Assembly (NCBI GenBank): GCA_033675265.1
Contig: JAUJYZ010000972.1
Span: forward strand, 124,001 to 188,000
Direction: 5' to 3'
Source of the DNA: Actinostola sp. cb2023
Taxonomy: Eukaryota; Cnidaria; Anthozoa; Actiniaria; Actinostolidae
DNA: 64,000 nucleotides
Shown here: piece by piece, positions 21,201 to 31,740 of the stretch
Layout: each line of letters opens with the position of its first letter
Numbering within the stretch: position 1 is the first letter of the stretch
Notes under the pieces: generated by a model
What the model saw: only the letters and a program-made list of their open reading frames with translations
Told to the model about the DNA's origin: nothing
Database searches by the model: none
Program-made: the position numbers and the translations under genes

Positions 21201-21646
21201 TCCTACGGGCTCAGAAAAATACTATGCAACTCATAAAATATCCAGTCGTATTATTTGTCAAACCATCAAATAAACTGTATAATTATAATAATAATTATTG
21301 TTGGGTTATTTTGGGATGGTTACTATTTTACTGGGGCTGGGTTGGGGTGATAATGAATAAAATAAATAAACAAAACTTGTGTGTTTTATTTCCATAGTTT
21401 GTTCACATCAACAACCTGAAACTAATCTGCCGTGCTCATCAGTTGGTCCACGAAGGCTACAAGTACATGTTTGATGAGAAATTAGTAACAGTCTGGTCAG
21501 CCCCTAACTACTGCTACCGGTGTGGTAATATCGCATCCATCTTGTCGTTTACTGATGCTGAAACCAGAGAACCTAAGTTGTTCCAAGCTGTACCCGATTA
21601 CGAGAGAGTTATACCATCCAGGACTACCACACCCTATTTTCTTTAA
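12289..21646 (+). CDS. PPP6C: Protein phosphatase 6 catalytic subunit, ten exons, complete
   Basis: A PPP-family Ser/Thr phosphatase acting in PP6 holoenzymes with SAPS (PPP6R) and ankyrin subunits, for example on Aurora A. Exons: 12289-12357, 12459-12554, 12791-12856, 13764-13831, 16749-16822, 18053-18132, 19708-19773, 19886-19937, 20399-20490, 21398-21646, all with GT-AG junctions and matching phase. They encode 303 residues; human PP6c has 305. Catalytic motifs are intact: GDIHG (50-54), GDFVDRG (78-84), GNHE (110-113), VHGG (160-163) and RAHQ (233-236), covering the metal ligands, followed by [11 protein letters not shown]. The C-terminus TPYFL keeps the Leu that PP2A-like enzymes methylate. 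The ATG was chosen because [23 protein letters not shown] aligns with the family start. Introns of 0.1-2.9 kb are crowded with foldback elements. A candidate AATAAA lies at about 22516. Confidence 0.97.
12900..13057. mobile_element. 158-bp foldback MITE, PPP6C intron 3
   Basis: Arms gaccgaatgcaataatggc and gccattattgcattcggtc are perfect inverts and pairing continues through ccaat..caatt and ttctggactgactaacc/ggctagtcagtccagaa, with a loop of about 45 bp. Confidence 0.88.
13331..13611. mobile_element. 281-bp MITE, PPP6C intron 3
   Basis: The arms atagctaattgcataatcgt and its complement extend through tgtcgggttgaaaatcat, giving about 38 bp of near-perfect terminal inverted repeat around a unique centre. 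Confidence 0.88.
13875..14033. mobile_element. 159-bp MITE, PPP6C intron 4
   Basis: The ends ttgacaacagacgcatttga and tacaaatgcgtcttttgtcaa are imperfect inverts. Pairing continues with acagggttagcctc/gaggttaaccctgt. Confidence 0.8.
14034..15471. other. Unique non-coding part of PPP6C intron 4
   Basis: No exon or clear repeat was recognised. A short run of gcgggattatgcgggaattg-type words (14750-14820) and several TACATGTA palindromes (15023-15095) are present. Small open frames at 14962-15397 lack any recognisable domain. Confidence 0.5.
15472..15719. repeat. Three tandem copies of a ~92-bp unit
   Basis: The unit contains cagatctaaacatagagaaa, acacttaaatcactcaacaa and gtataatcgttatct. Two full copies and a partial third are almost identical, suggesting recent duplication inside PPP6C intron 4. 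Confidence 0.9.
16335..16656. repeat. Two adjacent palindromes, PPP6C intron 4
   Basis: The first (16335-16481) has long arms including gatatcgtaaattatcaaga, ggtctgtgttatctgcc and their inverts around a very short loop. The second (16603-16656) is an almost loop-free hairpin, cttgacaggataaatctatt with its complement. Both would form very stable hairpins close to the exon 5 acceptor at 16748. Confidence 0.85.
16880..16980. repeat. Imperfect foldback element, PPP6C intron 5
   Basis: The arms ggccgggaggtccagatag and ctatccggaccgaccaaggcc pair imperfectly, with inner words aactgtgcccaaggtcttga and tcaaggctgaggacacagtt. Confidence 0.65.
17459..17577. repeat. 119-bp foldback element, PPP6C intron 5
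   Basis: The arms aacctcgcttgatcagtaca and tgtactgacctcgtgcttgg pair imperfectly around inner words ggaaaata and tattttcc, with a centre of gtctt/aagac words. No coding content. Confidence 0.7.
18161..18437. mobile_element. 277-bp MITE, PPP6C intron 6
   Basis: Ends cagtgcgactacactaacca and tggttggtgtagttgcactg are inverts. Pairing continues through aggccacccaagcaaatttt for over 40 bp. The CAGTG start would fit a mariner-like or hAT-like end; no duplication of flanks was certain. Confidence 0.88.
18584..18940. mobile_element. 357-bp MITE, PPP6C intron 6
   Basis: The ends aagcctcggtcaaacgtgaa and ttcacgtttgacccaggctt are inverts. The interior repeats the word cttgcagggacttgcatt and related cttgcaagtt words on both strands. 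The open frames over it are by-products. Confidence 0.85.
19230..19445. repeat. Long palindrome, PPP6C intron 6
   Basis: The arms (gatatgaattttattttcga, gtggcaaaaacaatatttta and complements) pair almost perfectly over about 65 bp around a short loop with cgctgcgctcgttcg. The word gaggat at both outer edges extends the pairing. Confidence 0.88.
20012..20120. repeat. Degenerate ~34-bp tandem repeat, PPP6C intron 8
   Basis: Three to four copies of a unit built from ataagctacagctgcct and aagccgcacccacat. Confidence 0.75.
21136..21285. repeat. Foldback element, PPP6C intron 9
   Basis: Arms tatttgatggtttgacaa and ttgtcaaaccatcaaata are perfect inverts; the outer bases pair only weakly. Confidence 0.75.
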
Positions 21647-22284
21647 CTTGATGGTATATTTTTTACAAGCACTAAAACATTTGGACTTATAACAGCTGAT
21701 TGATGACAAACAATAACAAAGTGACATTCCAATGTGACGTCATGGCGGCCATGTTGGCACCTGATAACAAAGCATTCCTCATTAGCTTCTCTTGTTTGTA
21801 CCACCAACATGGCCACTGTGCCTTTGTACATAACTTTCAATCCAGTGGTGATTGGCATGCTCCACCTGGTAATAATAATCTTGTAAGGTGGCTTGCACAA
21901 TGGCATCATATGCTGCAAGTACCAGAATGCTTTGCCCATTTCTTTTGTTAGATAATTAGCACCAATTGTCTTACTATTCTCATGAGGGAATTAAAATCTG
22001 AATAAGAAAGAAAATTGCCAAAGTATTCTGGAACTTGTAGTAAAGCAAAGTCATCATGCAAGTTGTCTATTAGTTCGGCAATACTATAATGACATAAAAT
22101 TGCATAGCCACTGACAGTCAACTGCCTCGCTCTACTTCATTATGTAACGAGTAGCAATATGCATGTAATCATTAATGTGTTAAGTAATTAATTATAAAAC
22201 ATAGTTAATAGAAAAGAATGGCAAACTTCAAAGGGTCTGACAGCAAGAAACCCAACATGGAGGTTGAGTTGTCACATGTCATGA
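21647..22284 (+). other. PPP6C 3' region
   Basis: This stretch follows the PPP6C stop and probably contains the 3' UTR. No further gene is visible. A TGACGTCA-like word (tgtgacgtcatgg) and two short inverted words (ggcggccatgttgg/ccaacatggcc) lie at 21733-21815. Confidence 0.45.
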
Positions 22285-22450
22285 CGGCGACATCAACCGG
22301 AAGTGTAAATACTGTAACTTCTGTTAGGGGTTTCGTACATTAGAGATTTAGTCCAAGTCTAAGCCTGTGAGGTTACTTCATCCACGGGGAATACCAACTA
22401 TGAAGGTATGTAACCCTGAACAGAAGTTATTTACACTTCCGGTTGACTTC
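22285..22450. repeat. 166-bp foldback element downstream of PPP6C
   Basis: The arms catcaaccggaagtgtaaat and tatttacacttccggttgac pair, as do aacttctgtt and aacagaagtt just inside. Confidence 0.8.
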
Positions 22451-23504
22451 ACCGATTTTGTAAAGCTTTAGCTCCCTATTGACTGTTGTTTGAGTGAGAG
22501 GGTTTTATCATGGATAATAAAGGTTTTATAGGCTGAACTTTTGATGTGCAAAAAAAACTTTTGTTTGTTTGGAAAAAAATGAACAAAAAGTTACTACAAA
22601 TGTAGAACAGTATGATGTTTGCTGAGTTAATTTCAAACTATTCCATTTTATTCACTGTTCAAAGTAATGCATAGACAGATTGTATATAGACATTCCTTTA
22701 ATCTTATTAGAGTGATTCCAATAAACCTGGGCATTACTAACTACACCAATACACTATTAGACACTCACTCTTGTTTTCTTTTGCTCCTTTGCATCTAATA
22801 AACACTGACAGCTAATTACTCTATTACATGCTACTGTTAGTTTATTATAAGTATTAAATAGTGTGCAACGAGGGATATTATATAATCGTATCATAGGGCA
22901 TTGTGGTATATTTTACAGGCCAAAACAGTTGATCTGATCCAGTCAGGAAAGAACATGTCTCCCTTTTTATTGTATAGGTGTAGATGTCCTATGATATGAT
23001 TATAATAGTTATATAGTTGAAGTTTTTGGGCGTAATAATGTTTTTGTCCCTCCCCAGACACTTTAGCCCCTGCCCAGTGACTCGGGCCAAAATGAGACCT
23101 GGCTCAGGCCAAAAACACAATCACAGCCGCAAGCATCAACTACATAAATATATGATTATATTAGCCATAATTCTGTATCCCAAAAGTCCAAAAAGCAAGG
23201 AACTTTTACAAATCCCTCTGAGACTCAAGGCACATTTTATCTGCTATATCCCTTGTGAATCACTATGCACGATTATGGAGAAAATAAACTGAATATACTG
23301 CCAGCTGAATATATTTATTAGAATACTTTTGAGATTTTATAGCTAGAATATAGAATACTCCCATACAAAAGTGACTGAGAATGCTCATTGGAACTTTTGA
23401 AAATGACCCCATAACAGGTGCCCGGTCTCTTCCCAGTGGGCGTGGCATGAAATATTTTTCACCCCTTTAGAAGAGGTACTACCAAGGCTAAGATATAATA
23501 AGTC

Positions 23505-23588
23505 CAGTTGAACCTCCCGTAAGCGACCACCCAAAATGTCAAGCTTTGTGGTCGCTTAAGAGAGGCGGTCGCTTATGAGAGGTTCCCA
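23505..23588. repeat. Remnant MITE with GTAAGCGACCAC ends
   Basis: Left gttgaacctcccgtaagcga and right gtcgcttatgagaggttccc are inverts with an extra internal gtggtcgctta copy. This type of element is common in invertebrate genomes; the autonomous partner is not here. Confidence 0.65.
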
Positions 23589-24668
23589 CTATAGTGATGG
23601 GGGGGGGGGGGATTGTATGGGGTTTACTCCTGGAAATTTTTGATAGGGGTGTGACCCCGGTGTGACTCAGGGATGCCCTAACCCTACTTAAGGATTACAA
23701 ATTGGAAAATGTTTACCCTTTCCCGCAAAGCGGATTTTTTTTGGTATATGGATATCGTCCTTCTTCTCCTGCCTGCGGTGGCGTCTGGGCTATAATGCTC
23801 CGGTCCGCGGGAAGCCTGAGGCCAAGTTTGATTCTACAAGACGTGGTTACACCCCAGACTAGAACTCAATGTGCTTCTGCGGTCGCTACGCTACGGCAGC
23901 AATAATATGGTTTAAAGTTAAGCCAGTCACATCGTGCCAATCAGTACGGTTCGGCCAACAACATTATTGATCCAAAGTACAGCATGAGTTGAATACGCGT
24001 TTCCCGCCGTTTTGGGCGTTCGAAAGAATATGGATGACGTTGTCACGTTGGACAACGTGTAGCGCGACAACTGGATGAATGTATCTAATTCATTGCAGAC
24101 GACATTTCAAGAAAGTTTAAAGGTAAATTGTACATGTCAGTAAACTGAAAAAGATGTTGACAAAATGAAATATATGCATGTACGATGAAATCAAACATGC
24201 AGCAGATTGATAAAGTTACGTACCGACTAAGTTTGTTTGCTATGCATCATAAATGTATCTTTTGAATGGAAAGTGAAGTGCTGCGAGTTGAATTATTTGT
24301 ACAATCATTCTACATTTCGGCAAATGATAACTGACAGTTCACTTATATGTTTGGACTTCCGGTGCTTAAAATTGGCGACACATGTGGCTTTCTGACGAGT
24401 GATAAAACAGGAATTTATTTCGCTTGATACTACACATCTTCCGCTTTTCAGTCATCACGTTTAATCAAAAGCCAGTCTTGAATTGTAGCTTCAGTTAAAG
24501 AAATCCTGAATGAAAAACTGTTGCAGTACTTGAAATCTACAAGTGTGAGATCACTTCACTTTCATTGGCTCAACATTTTCAAGGTGGCCGGCATTCTTTA
24601 GTTTATCGTTGTGTCTAAATAAATGGCCGGCAGCCGGCCAAGGTCTTGAAAATACCAAATGGCCGGCA

Positions 24669-25010
24669 ATCAAAATATTTCATGATTTTCAAGGAATCAT
24701 CTTAGCTTGATTGAATTCAAACCCTCCTAAGTTTGTTAAGAATTGTTAGCGCTTCTCAAGCGTCATATTTAGTTTTCAATTTGAAATGTATCTCTTTTCT
24801 TAGAATACGAAAGACGGCCATCGCGAAACTTTAGAAAATTTTTAAGACCGGTCTTCAAAATGGCAGTCTGGAAATATTTCATGATTTTCAAGGAATTATT
24901 TTAGTTTATCGATTCAAACCCTCCAAACTTTGTCAGTAAGAATTGTTAAGCGCTTCTGATGAGCACCATAGTTTTCAATTTAGTCAATTTGAAAAGTATC
25001 TCTTTTCTGG
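24669..25010. repeat. Direct duplication of a ~140-bp block
   Basis: The blocks at about 24669-24805 and 24866-25010 share tcatgattttcaaggaat, ttcaaaccctcc, aagaattgttaagcgcttct and tatctcttttct in the same order. The copies differ by about 15-20 percent by eye, so the duplication is not recent. Confidence 0.75.
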
Positions 25011-26286
25011 GCATAGCGCGGCAGGCGGTGGCAGGCGGTGTTGAACACGGACCACGTGGTCCAGAACATCCAATGAGAACGCTCGATTGCCTAGCCGTGT
25101 TTTGAAGATTTTTGTGAACTTTATTTTCCAAGTGTGTGATTTATTTCGTCTATTAGAAAATTATTTTGAACGTCTACGCAAAACTTTCGATATACAATGT
25201 GAAGGTGGATAAGTGAACTACGCATGGATGGATTCTCAAGAACAGGTAAGGTATTTTAGTACCTAAAATGTGTCTTTTCATTTTTCGTTCGTCAAACATT
25301 GAATATTAAAGTAGTAAGTCTTAAGGGTGGACTAACATTTCGTTACTATGCAACCGCGTTGCTATGGGGTTTTACATGTCTTCAATTCTTTAGCTTTGTT
25401 GAGGATTTTTTTCTGAAATTTTGATATTTTATAGCCTTGTTAAACATCCTACTTCTCTATAGGGGTTTTAAATTTCGTTTTAGCAGAAATGAGCAAGCAT
25501 ACAATTCATGAATTGAAAGTAATAAAATTCGCGCATCTCCTGCTGGTTCTGCTTGGGTACAACAGGAAAATCAAAACGTCTTTGCTGCTTAATAATGTTT
25601 ATGCCAAATGACAGAATAGAGAAATGTCTAAACATTTTCGTAGGATTCTTTTCCGAAATCCATCAATTCATTGCTGAAAAAGAACGGTAAATTTAACAAG
25701 ACTTCACTGCGCATGCGCAGATTCTCGTTTTCAAAAACCTTCAAAATTTTCGAGCACGTTCACTGAGGGTTGTTTTTTTCTAACCTAGAATATCAACAAC
25801 GACCTAGTCAACATTGCTGAGCATGCTTTTTAAAAACTGAAGACAATATGACGTCCATAAAAAATCATTTTTCATTTAAATGCCAAATCCATGCTCAGTT
25901 GTCTGCTCCTTGTGTTGTAGAACAAGTGTATAATCATAGATTTACAGTATCTTATAAATCCTTGGAAAAAAAGAGCGTTTTCTGTTTTGATGACGTCATT
26001 ATGACGTATTTTGGTGACGTCATGCTATGACAAAGCTTTCTCCCTTATAATCACTTCCTCTAAGTCCCTTCTCTTCTCTTTGAATTTTACGATTTTTTTG
26101 AGGTTTCAAATTTTCGTACAGCGATCAAGGTAAAAATCCTTCATTTTTTTAGCACATATACATTCTATAGATAGTAAACTTGAAGAAAAAGTGAAGGGGC
26201 CCCTTCGTTTTAAAGGAGAAAATCGGCCTTGAAGTTCATACCAAAATATAGTTTTATTACTGCGTACCTTGAAGTATTTTAGCATT

Positions 26287-26966
26287 CTCAAGGTACTTAA
26301 GGCCTGGTTCAAAAAGGCAATTTGGAAAATCACATTTCTTGTAATAACTCGCTGCTCTAATTTACTTAGGCACTCATATTTAGGCATAAGGTTATATACA
26401 AGATTTGAGACAATTTGGGTCTAACAATTGTGACGTCATGTGGTCACGTGACCTTATGGAGGAAAATATAGTTTTTCTTAAATGCGGTCGCGAATTCAAT
26501 TCACAATGAAATACCTTTTACGTAATAGCGTTAAGGATAACCAGTTAAACAAGATAGCGTCGAGAAAACCTCGGAATTATATCTAGTTTACGAGAAAACT
26601 ACAGAAATATAATCTGATGAAATGGTCACGTGACCTCTTTTCCGAAATATTCTCCTTGCAAAAAGCGGGAGACAGGTTTTCTAAACGAGGGTTAATAGAT
26701 GATCATAAACGTGATTATACACAACTATTTGCTTTCACTTTCCTCTTAAACTGGCGACCGCATTTTATATTTTGTTTTCAAAATTCTTTGTCACGTGGTT
26801 AACCACGTGATACGCTGTTTTGGATTTCATTCACTTAAATGAGTAGAGGATATAAAACTCTCAAGCTGTGACAAGTTTTGTGATGTTTAGTCAAAATGAT
26901 GAGACATTATAATTTTTTTCGTTTTTCTGCTATTTAAGGCTTGAACCAGGCCTTAAGTACCTTGAG
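26287..26966. mobile_element. 680-bp element with 26-bp inverted ends
   Basis: Left ctcaaggtacttaaggcctg (continuing gttcaa) and right ttgaaccaggccttaagtac (continuing cttgag) are perfect inverts. The interior is unique and has no credible open frame, so this is a non-autonomous DNA element. Confidence 0.85.
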
Positions 26967-27029
26967 ATTATATCGGCCTATGGATGTTTGTTACTTTAAA
27001 ACTATAAATTATATGTACTTTTCTCACTA

Positions 27030-27180
27030 GCCATGAGTTGGAAAAGTCAGCCAAGACTCGGCAAGAGCGCATTCAAGTGGATGATGACAGATGTCAGTTC
27101 GAAAGACTGCATCAAAGTAGTCATTGATTTCCGACTGTATACCACAGGCATACCAGACTCAATGTTTGTTTTGTGGCGTT
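27030..27180 (+). pseudogene. Possible exon remnant, unidentified
   Basis: A good acceptor (ttttctcactag) is followed by a frame that reads like a charged coiled-coil segment (ELEKSAKTRQERIQ, then DDDRCQFERLHQ) and hits a stop after about 30 residues. It ends where the CCACAGG-family element at 27184 begins. I cannot name the protein; it may be a broken host exon or chance. Confidence 0.25.
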
Positions 27181-27183
27181 CCT

Positions 27184-27860
27184 GCACAGGCAGCCCAACC
27201 TTTGCTCTTGAGGCTACTAAATAATCAAATAAAATGATATTTGCGTATGGTTGGGTTCCCTGTGCATAAAAATATATTCTGTTGGGCTTCCTGTGCACGT
27301 CCCGCAAGACTCGCCCGTACATGTGTACGGCAGCTATTTCAAAAAAGATTGGTGAAGTTTTTGTTGCATCTTGCATGTTGCATACCAAACCCGAAATGTA
27401 TTGTGGATCATATGTAAATTTCAGCATGCACATACAAAATATGCCAGCTCCATATTGCGAAGACAATGTTTGGGAAAATTCCCAGAGTCCATATTGTTGT
27501 GAACCTTTCGCTGATTAAATTCACATCGCCCATAGTTCATTTCGGGCTTGGTATGCAAGATGCAACAAAATCTTCACCAACCTTTTTGAAATAGCTGTAT
27601 AGTGAAACAAGGTGTGAAACTGATGTCGTATCATGGCCTGATGTGCGCCACATCTAGTTGGTGCACTTTTCCGTGAAGCATTCGGATTTAACTTTCCGAA
27701 GCCGCCGTACGTAACAGGCCCGTGGGGGGTACCCTGCAAACCGTCGCCATAAATCCTACTAACACTACCCCATATAAGTAAAATTTGTCACTTCCCTTAC
27801 AAGACCGGAATGGGGTAGGGTTAGTAAGATTTATGGCGACGGTTTGCATTTCTGGGATGC
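27184..27860. mobile_element. Truncated copy of the CCACAGG-family non-autonomous element
   Basis: It begins gcacaggcagcccaacctt and then follows the same order of words as the left arm of the 42655-44697 element: ttgaggct.ctaaataat, aaaatgatatttgcgt, ttgggcttcctgtgcac and ggtgcacttttccgtga. No matching right end was found. A 115-bp foldback (gcaaaccgtcgccataaatc and complement, 27736-27850) is nested in or next to its right side. Confidence 0.7.
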
Positions 27861-29514
27861 CAAAGGGACACCAGTTTGGCGGGATCATAGTCTGAATGCT
27901 AAAATTAAAGTTCGGGGATGAATTTGGTGCACTTTTATTAGACCGATTTTCATCAAAGTCGGCCATGACCTTCTTGAATAAGCATTTTTCACATATCAAA
28001 AGCTCGAGAGTGAGGGATAAGAATTTCCAGTAGAATTTTGGGAGAATGTGGTGAATTTGGGGGTATTTTTGATCGCCAGTTGCCTGCCTTGTGATTTTTT
28101 CGATTCCTTCATGTGACAGCATCTGCTCCCACTGTTCAAAACCCCGTTAAAACGCATCGGATGACAAAATAACACACATTTCTGAGAAATATAAGGATAA
28201 AGGTTCTTTTTATTCAATATTTGAAATTTCAGAAGAAAAATAAAAAGTTGAAAATCGAACTTCAAAAGTACCTAAATTCCAACAAATTCAGTCGGCCCTT
28301 GAAACAAGGTCCATCCTGTTCTCAAAGTAAGTGTCAACTGAAACTTGAAACAAGTGAAGAATTCTCATAACAAGAACAATTATTTTACTTAAAACAAGTT
28401 TTATTATCATAACAAGAACAATACTTTTACTTACAAAATTTGATTTAGCTGAAACTTCACTGAGATAATCTTGAAGGGTCTTATAATCACTAGTTAAACT
28501 CTTTTCTCGATATTGGAGAGGGAAGTACTATATTTTTATGAATCTTTAGAGGTATCAGTGACGTCACTTACTCAATACAAGCTCAGTTCCATACATAGCG
28601 ACTTCTGGTGAAGGACAGGTGATATAGCAGACATTTCCGAGGTGACAACTCAAGTCTCAGATGAAGTTATTCACATCGCTGAAAAGCAAGTCCGTATTAC
28701 TTCTTTGCTTCAAAAAATACTAACGAAGATGTCACTACTATACTTAGGGTACTTGTGTTTCCTTTAATTTAATCACTATTGGATAAAAACCTATGTATTG
28801 CATTTGAGCCACACCCACTCCCCGGGGGGTCTTCCATGTCGGGTCTCAAGAAATAGAGAGAAACCACTTATCAAGACATACAACTTCATGGCAATATACC
28901 CAAGAGACCACAATGAAATCAGTGCACTTAAACATATATATCGGTAGCTACCAAGCCTAGTGTTTACTAGAAATTGATAATTACAACTTTTGAATACTAC
29001 TTCTGTATTTTATTCTGGACAAAAATGTCTACAGGTACTATATTGTAATGTCCGTCACGAAATGGTCAGTTGTTTTTCTATCTCAGACAGGATTCAACTC
29101 TGTTGGTTATACTACTTCTGCTGCTCTTTTAGTTTGTTAGGTTCATCATTTCAGTCATTATTATTTTTGTTCAACCTAGTTCTTTATTTAGAAAAAAAGG
29201 ACAAAAGATACGTAATGTCCGTCACGTAATGTCTGTCACGAATGCTAGGCCAAAGAGAGATAAAAGAAGTAGATAGAATTAGACCAATATAATTCTTAAC
29301 TATAAAATACTTAAATGTTGTTCGTCCAAGATAATTTTTTAAATATGCTTGTAATATCAACTTAATTGTAATATATCAAAAAAATGGAAGGTTACCATGG
29401 TAACAGGTGGAAAATCACCTCTCAAATAAATCAACATCCTCTTCAAGAATCACAAATATTCAGATGTTATGTGACTAAAAGATCACAATTCTAAACTTTT
29501 CTTTGCTTTTTAAG
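27861..29514. other. No gene recognised
   Basis: AT-rich sequence. The word atgtccgtcacg occurs three times at 29048-29238. There are direct repeats of tcataacaagaacaat near 28368-28430. Nothing coding was supported. Confidence 0.5.
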
Positions 29515-31434
29515 TTATTTGTACATCTTCTCAATTTCAGTTTGCTTTGGAACAGCAAAAGGACCAGTGTTTAGCAGAGTAATTGGCCCATAGAACACAC
29601 ACGAGTTGTGGACATTTTCAATGTCATCACGTCTGGGCCAATCAAAACGGTCTGCACCCACTCTGTGCAGGAACTTGAACTGGCTAAAATCATTAGCCAG
29701 ACTGCAAAGTGCTCTACCAATATAATAATTTTCTTCATACTCTACAGCGTAGTAGTTCTCTGGTTGTAATTTTTTATTTGATGGCAATGGGTGCAGAGTA
29801 CTAAGATGTAAATCTAATTAAGAGCATGATCTTTCTATATGCAGAGATACAGGATAGACTTATCAATGGACTGTGGCCAACAAGTTAAGGCTCCTGGCAT
29901 ACATGCAAGTGAAAACTCCACAGTCATAGTCATTCTTCTGCTGGGGAATATCCTCTTTTCTGTTGACAATAAATCTCCACTGGCCCAAGTCCAGGCTGCT
30001 GTCAAGCTCCATTAGAAGTGACCCCATTTTTGCCAGAGCTTTAAAAGCTGTTGGTTTGACAAAGTCACCAGACTTGCTATCCAAACCAACAACATATTTC
30101 TCCTTAGGTAGAACAGCTAGGAGAAACCAGTGTTCAGTTTGTGGGGTATTGCATGGTACCAGGACTACATCCTGCTGAAGAAGTGGACTCTCATTTCCCA
30201 GCAAGCGATCACCTGACACTGATCCTACAGCTCTCTCAAATTTATCCCATGACAGGGTTTCAACTGCTACATTGTTATCAGCACATGCAGATTTAAGCAA
30301 ACTGCAAGATGTTCATCAATGATAAAGTTGAACAGCCATATTTATCTCGGCTCGACTGTCTTGCTCTGCCAAGTAGAGCACGAAGATCAACTCTTATAAT
30401 CAGCTTGTTTCCTTCAAAGCTGATCACACCATCAGAAACTGCATTTATTTGACAGTTAAGGTGAGTTGGAAGGCTAAAAGAAATAGAGCCTTTGAATAGT
30501 TCAAGAAGCTCATCTGGTAGACCAAGCTCAACCTCAATGGTAGGTACTTCATTGATGATTGGCTCTTCTACTTTTCCCGATGTCTCTTTTTCAGCACTAC
30601 TTGCTCTTTCATCATATTTTTCACTGAGATCTTCTTCACATTTACGCTGTTCTTCTCTTTCACTGACTTCTTCATCTTCATCATTCTCTTCAGACACTTC
30701 TTCATCTCTTTCACTGACTTCTTCTTCATCTTCATCGTTCTCTTCAGACACTTCTTCACCTCTTTCACTGACTTCTTCTTCATCTTCATCGTTCTCTTCA
30801 GACACTTCTTCATCTCTTTCACTGACAACTTCTTCATCTTCATCACTTTCATTCTCATCTTCAGAGTCAGCAATATGTTCTCCCTTTTCAACCCAGGTAC
30901 TCTGGTAAGAGTATGTACGGCAGCGAATATGACCATTTGGGGGGGGGGGGGGGGGGCTCATTAGGCAATGAAACTTTGCAATTCCCGACAGCGTTGGTGC
31001 TGTAGAGAAGGATATTTTCAAGGCAAGTAAAAGTGCTGTTCTTTCCAACTCTTCACATGCAATGCAAGAGATCGTCACAGCCTTGCAGACGTCAGTGGCA
31101 ACGTTAGCAAAAGACCTTGCATCATTGACTACTAGAACCTTTCTTGTGGATACAGCATTCCAGACCATTCTCTTGACTAGTACTGTTCCTCCAATTCCAT
31201 CAACAACTCCTTTGCCATGGGAGGTGGCAAAGAAATTCCACTGGGCATTCATAAAATGAGCTTGGAGTGTGTGTAGGAAATTAGCAACCGGTACTTATTC
31301 TTGAATTGAGAACTAGGACCATCTGAAAATAAGTAAGCTTTAGAAATATTTTTTCACAAAGTCCTTGAGTCAACCTTGTGCATAAACACTGCAACATATT
31401 TTTTATCATGCTTCAGTTCATTGGAAACAATGAC
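29515..31434 (-). pseudogene. Decayed DNA-transposon gene, C-terminal part with Ulp1 protease
   Basis: Read from 31434 downward, frame-shifted stretches encode in order: a segment with HVIVSNELKHDKK; FSDGPSSQFKNKYR; WNFFATSHGKGVVDGIGG (31252 onward), a block I recall as recurrent in transposase-like proteins of sponges and cnidarians; an acidic region with four copies of a DEDEEEVSE-type repeat (30600-30890); a short linker; a Ulp1/C48 protease (30300-29863); and a C-terminal piece with a DWPRRDDIENVHNSCVFYG motif (29787-29515). A 17-base G tract (30939-30957) interrupts the frame. Stops and shifts occur between most blocks. The N-terminal half lies at 38954-39421, beyond the gypsy insertion. 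The transposon superfamily is not assigned. Confidence 0.72.
29863..30300 (-). pseudogene. Ulp1/SENP-like C48 cysteine protease domain
   Basis: The 145-residue open stretch contains the C48 catalytic set: His57 in TEHWFLL, Asp74 in VVGLDSKSGD, Gln121 in IPQQKNDYDCGVF and Cys127. Spacing and order match SUMO/NEDD8-type proteases. The domain itself has no stop, while flanking blocks of the same element are frame-shifted. It may cut SUMO-like modifiers or process the element's own proteins; the latter is inference from its place in the transposon. It is too short for a complete protein. Confidence 0.8.
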
Positions 31435-31439
31435 ATGGG

Positions 31440-31592
31440 TGTAAATAAAAGTATTGAGGATGTCAGAGATGGGTCGTAAATATGCTTTTATTCGAGCCCG
31501 ATTAACTGAACCGACTTACAATAACATGTGCTTTTTAACCGAATGGTATGCGCATGCGCGAGCATAACTTGTCTAAACTTGATAATGTGACA
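31440..31592 (-). repeat. 3' LTR of gypsy A
   Basis: Matches 38804-38953 with scattered substitutions and a few small indels over about 150 bp. It is flanked on the outside by ATGGG. Confidence 0.92.
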
Positions 31593-31740
31593 TCTCCTTC
31601 CCGAAATGGGAGCTATAAATCCAATGTATGTGGCAACATGCCAATACAGTATCCAACAGGAAACAATCCAGAAAATGTTTTATGTTCAAGGTATAAGCAT
31701 AATTGTTATCAAATAATGTTCAACTTTATAGCGATGCATT

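Larger units (their letters stand above)
22451..26286. other. Intergenic stretch without a recognised gene
   Basis: No exon with conserved protein similarity was found. The stretch holds a 12-G tract near 23600, a MITE scrap at 23505-23588, a duplicated block at 24669-25010, and several short palindromes such as gttgtcacgttggacaacgtg near 24040. Confidence 0.5.

Noticed and set aside
23702..23905. 67-residue plus-strand frame
   Set aside because: No domain, no splice support, and the sequence looks like decayed repeat.
25225..25246. Short ATG frame ending in AG|GTAAGG
   Set aside because: Only seven codons and no partner exon; too little to support.
30492..30908. Ser-rich plus-strand frame
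   Set aside because: Antisense of the acidic repeat of the transposon gene.
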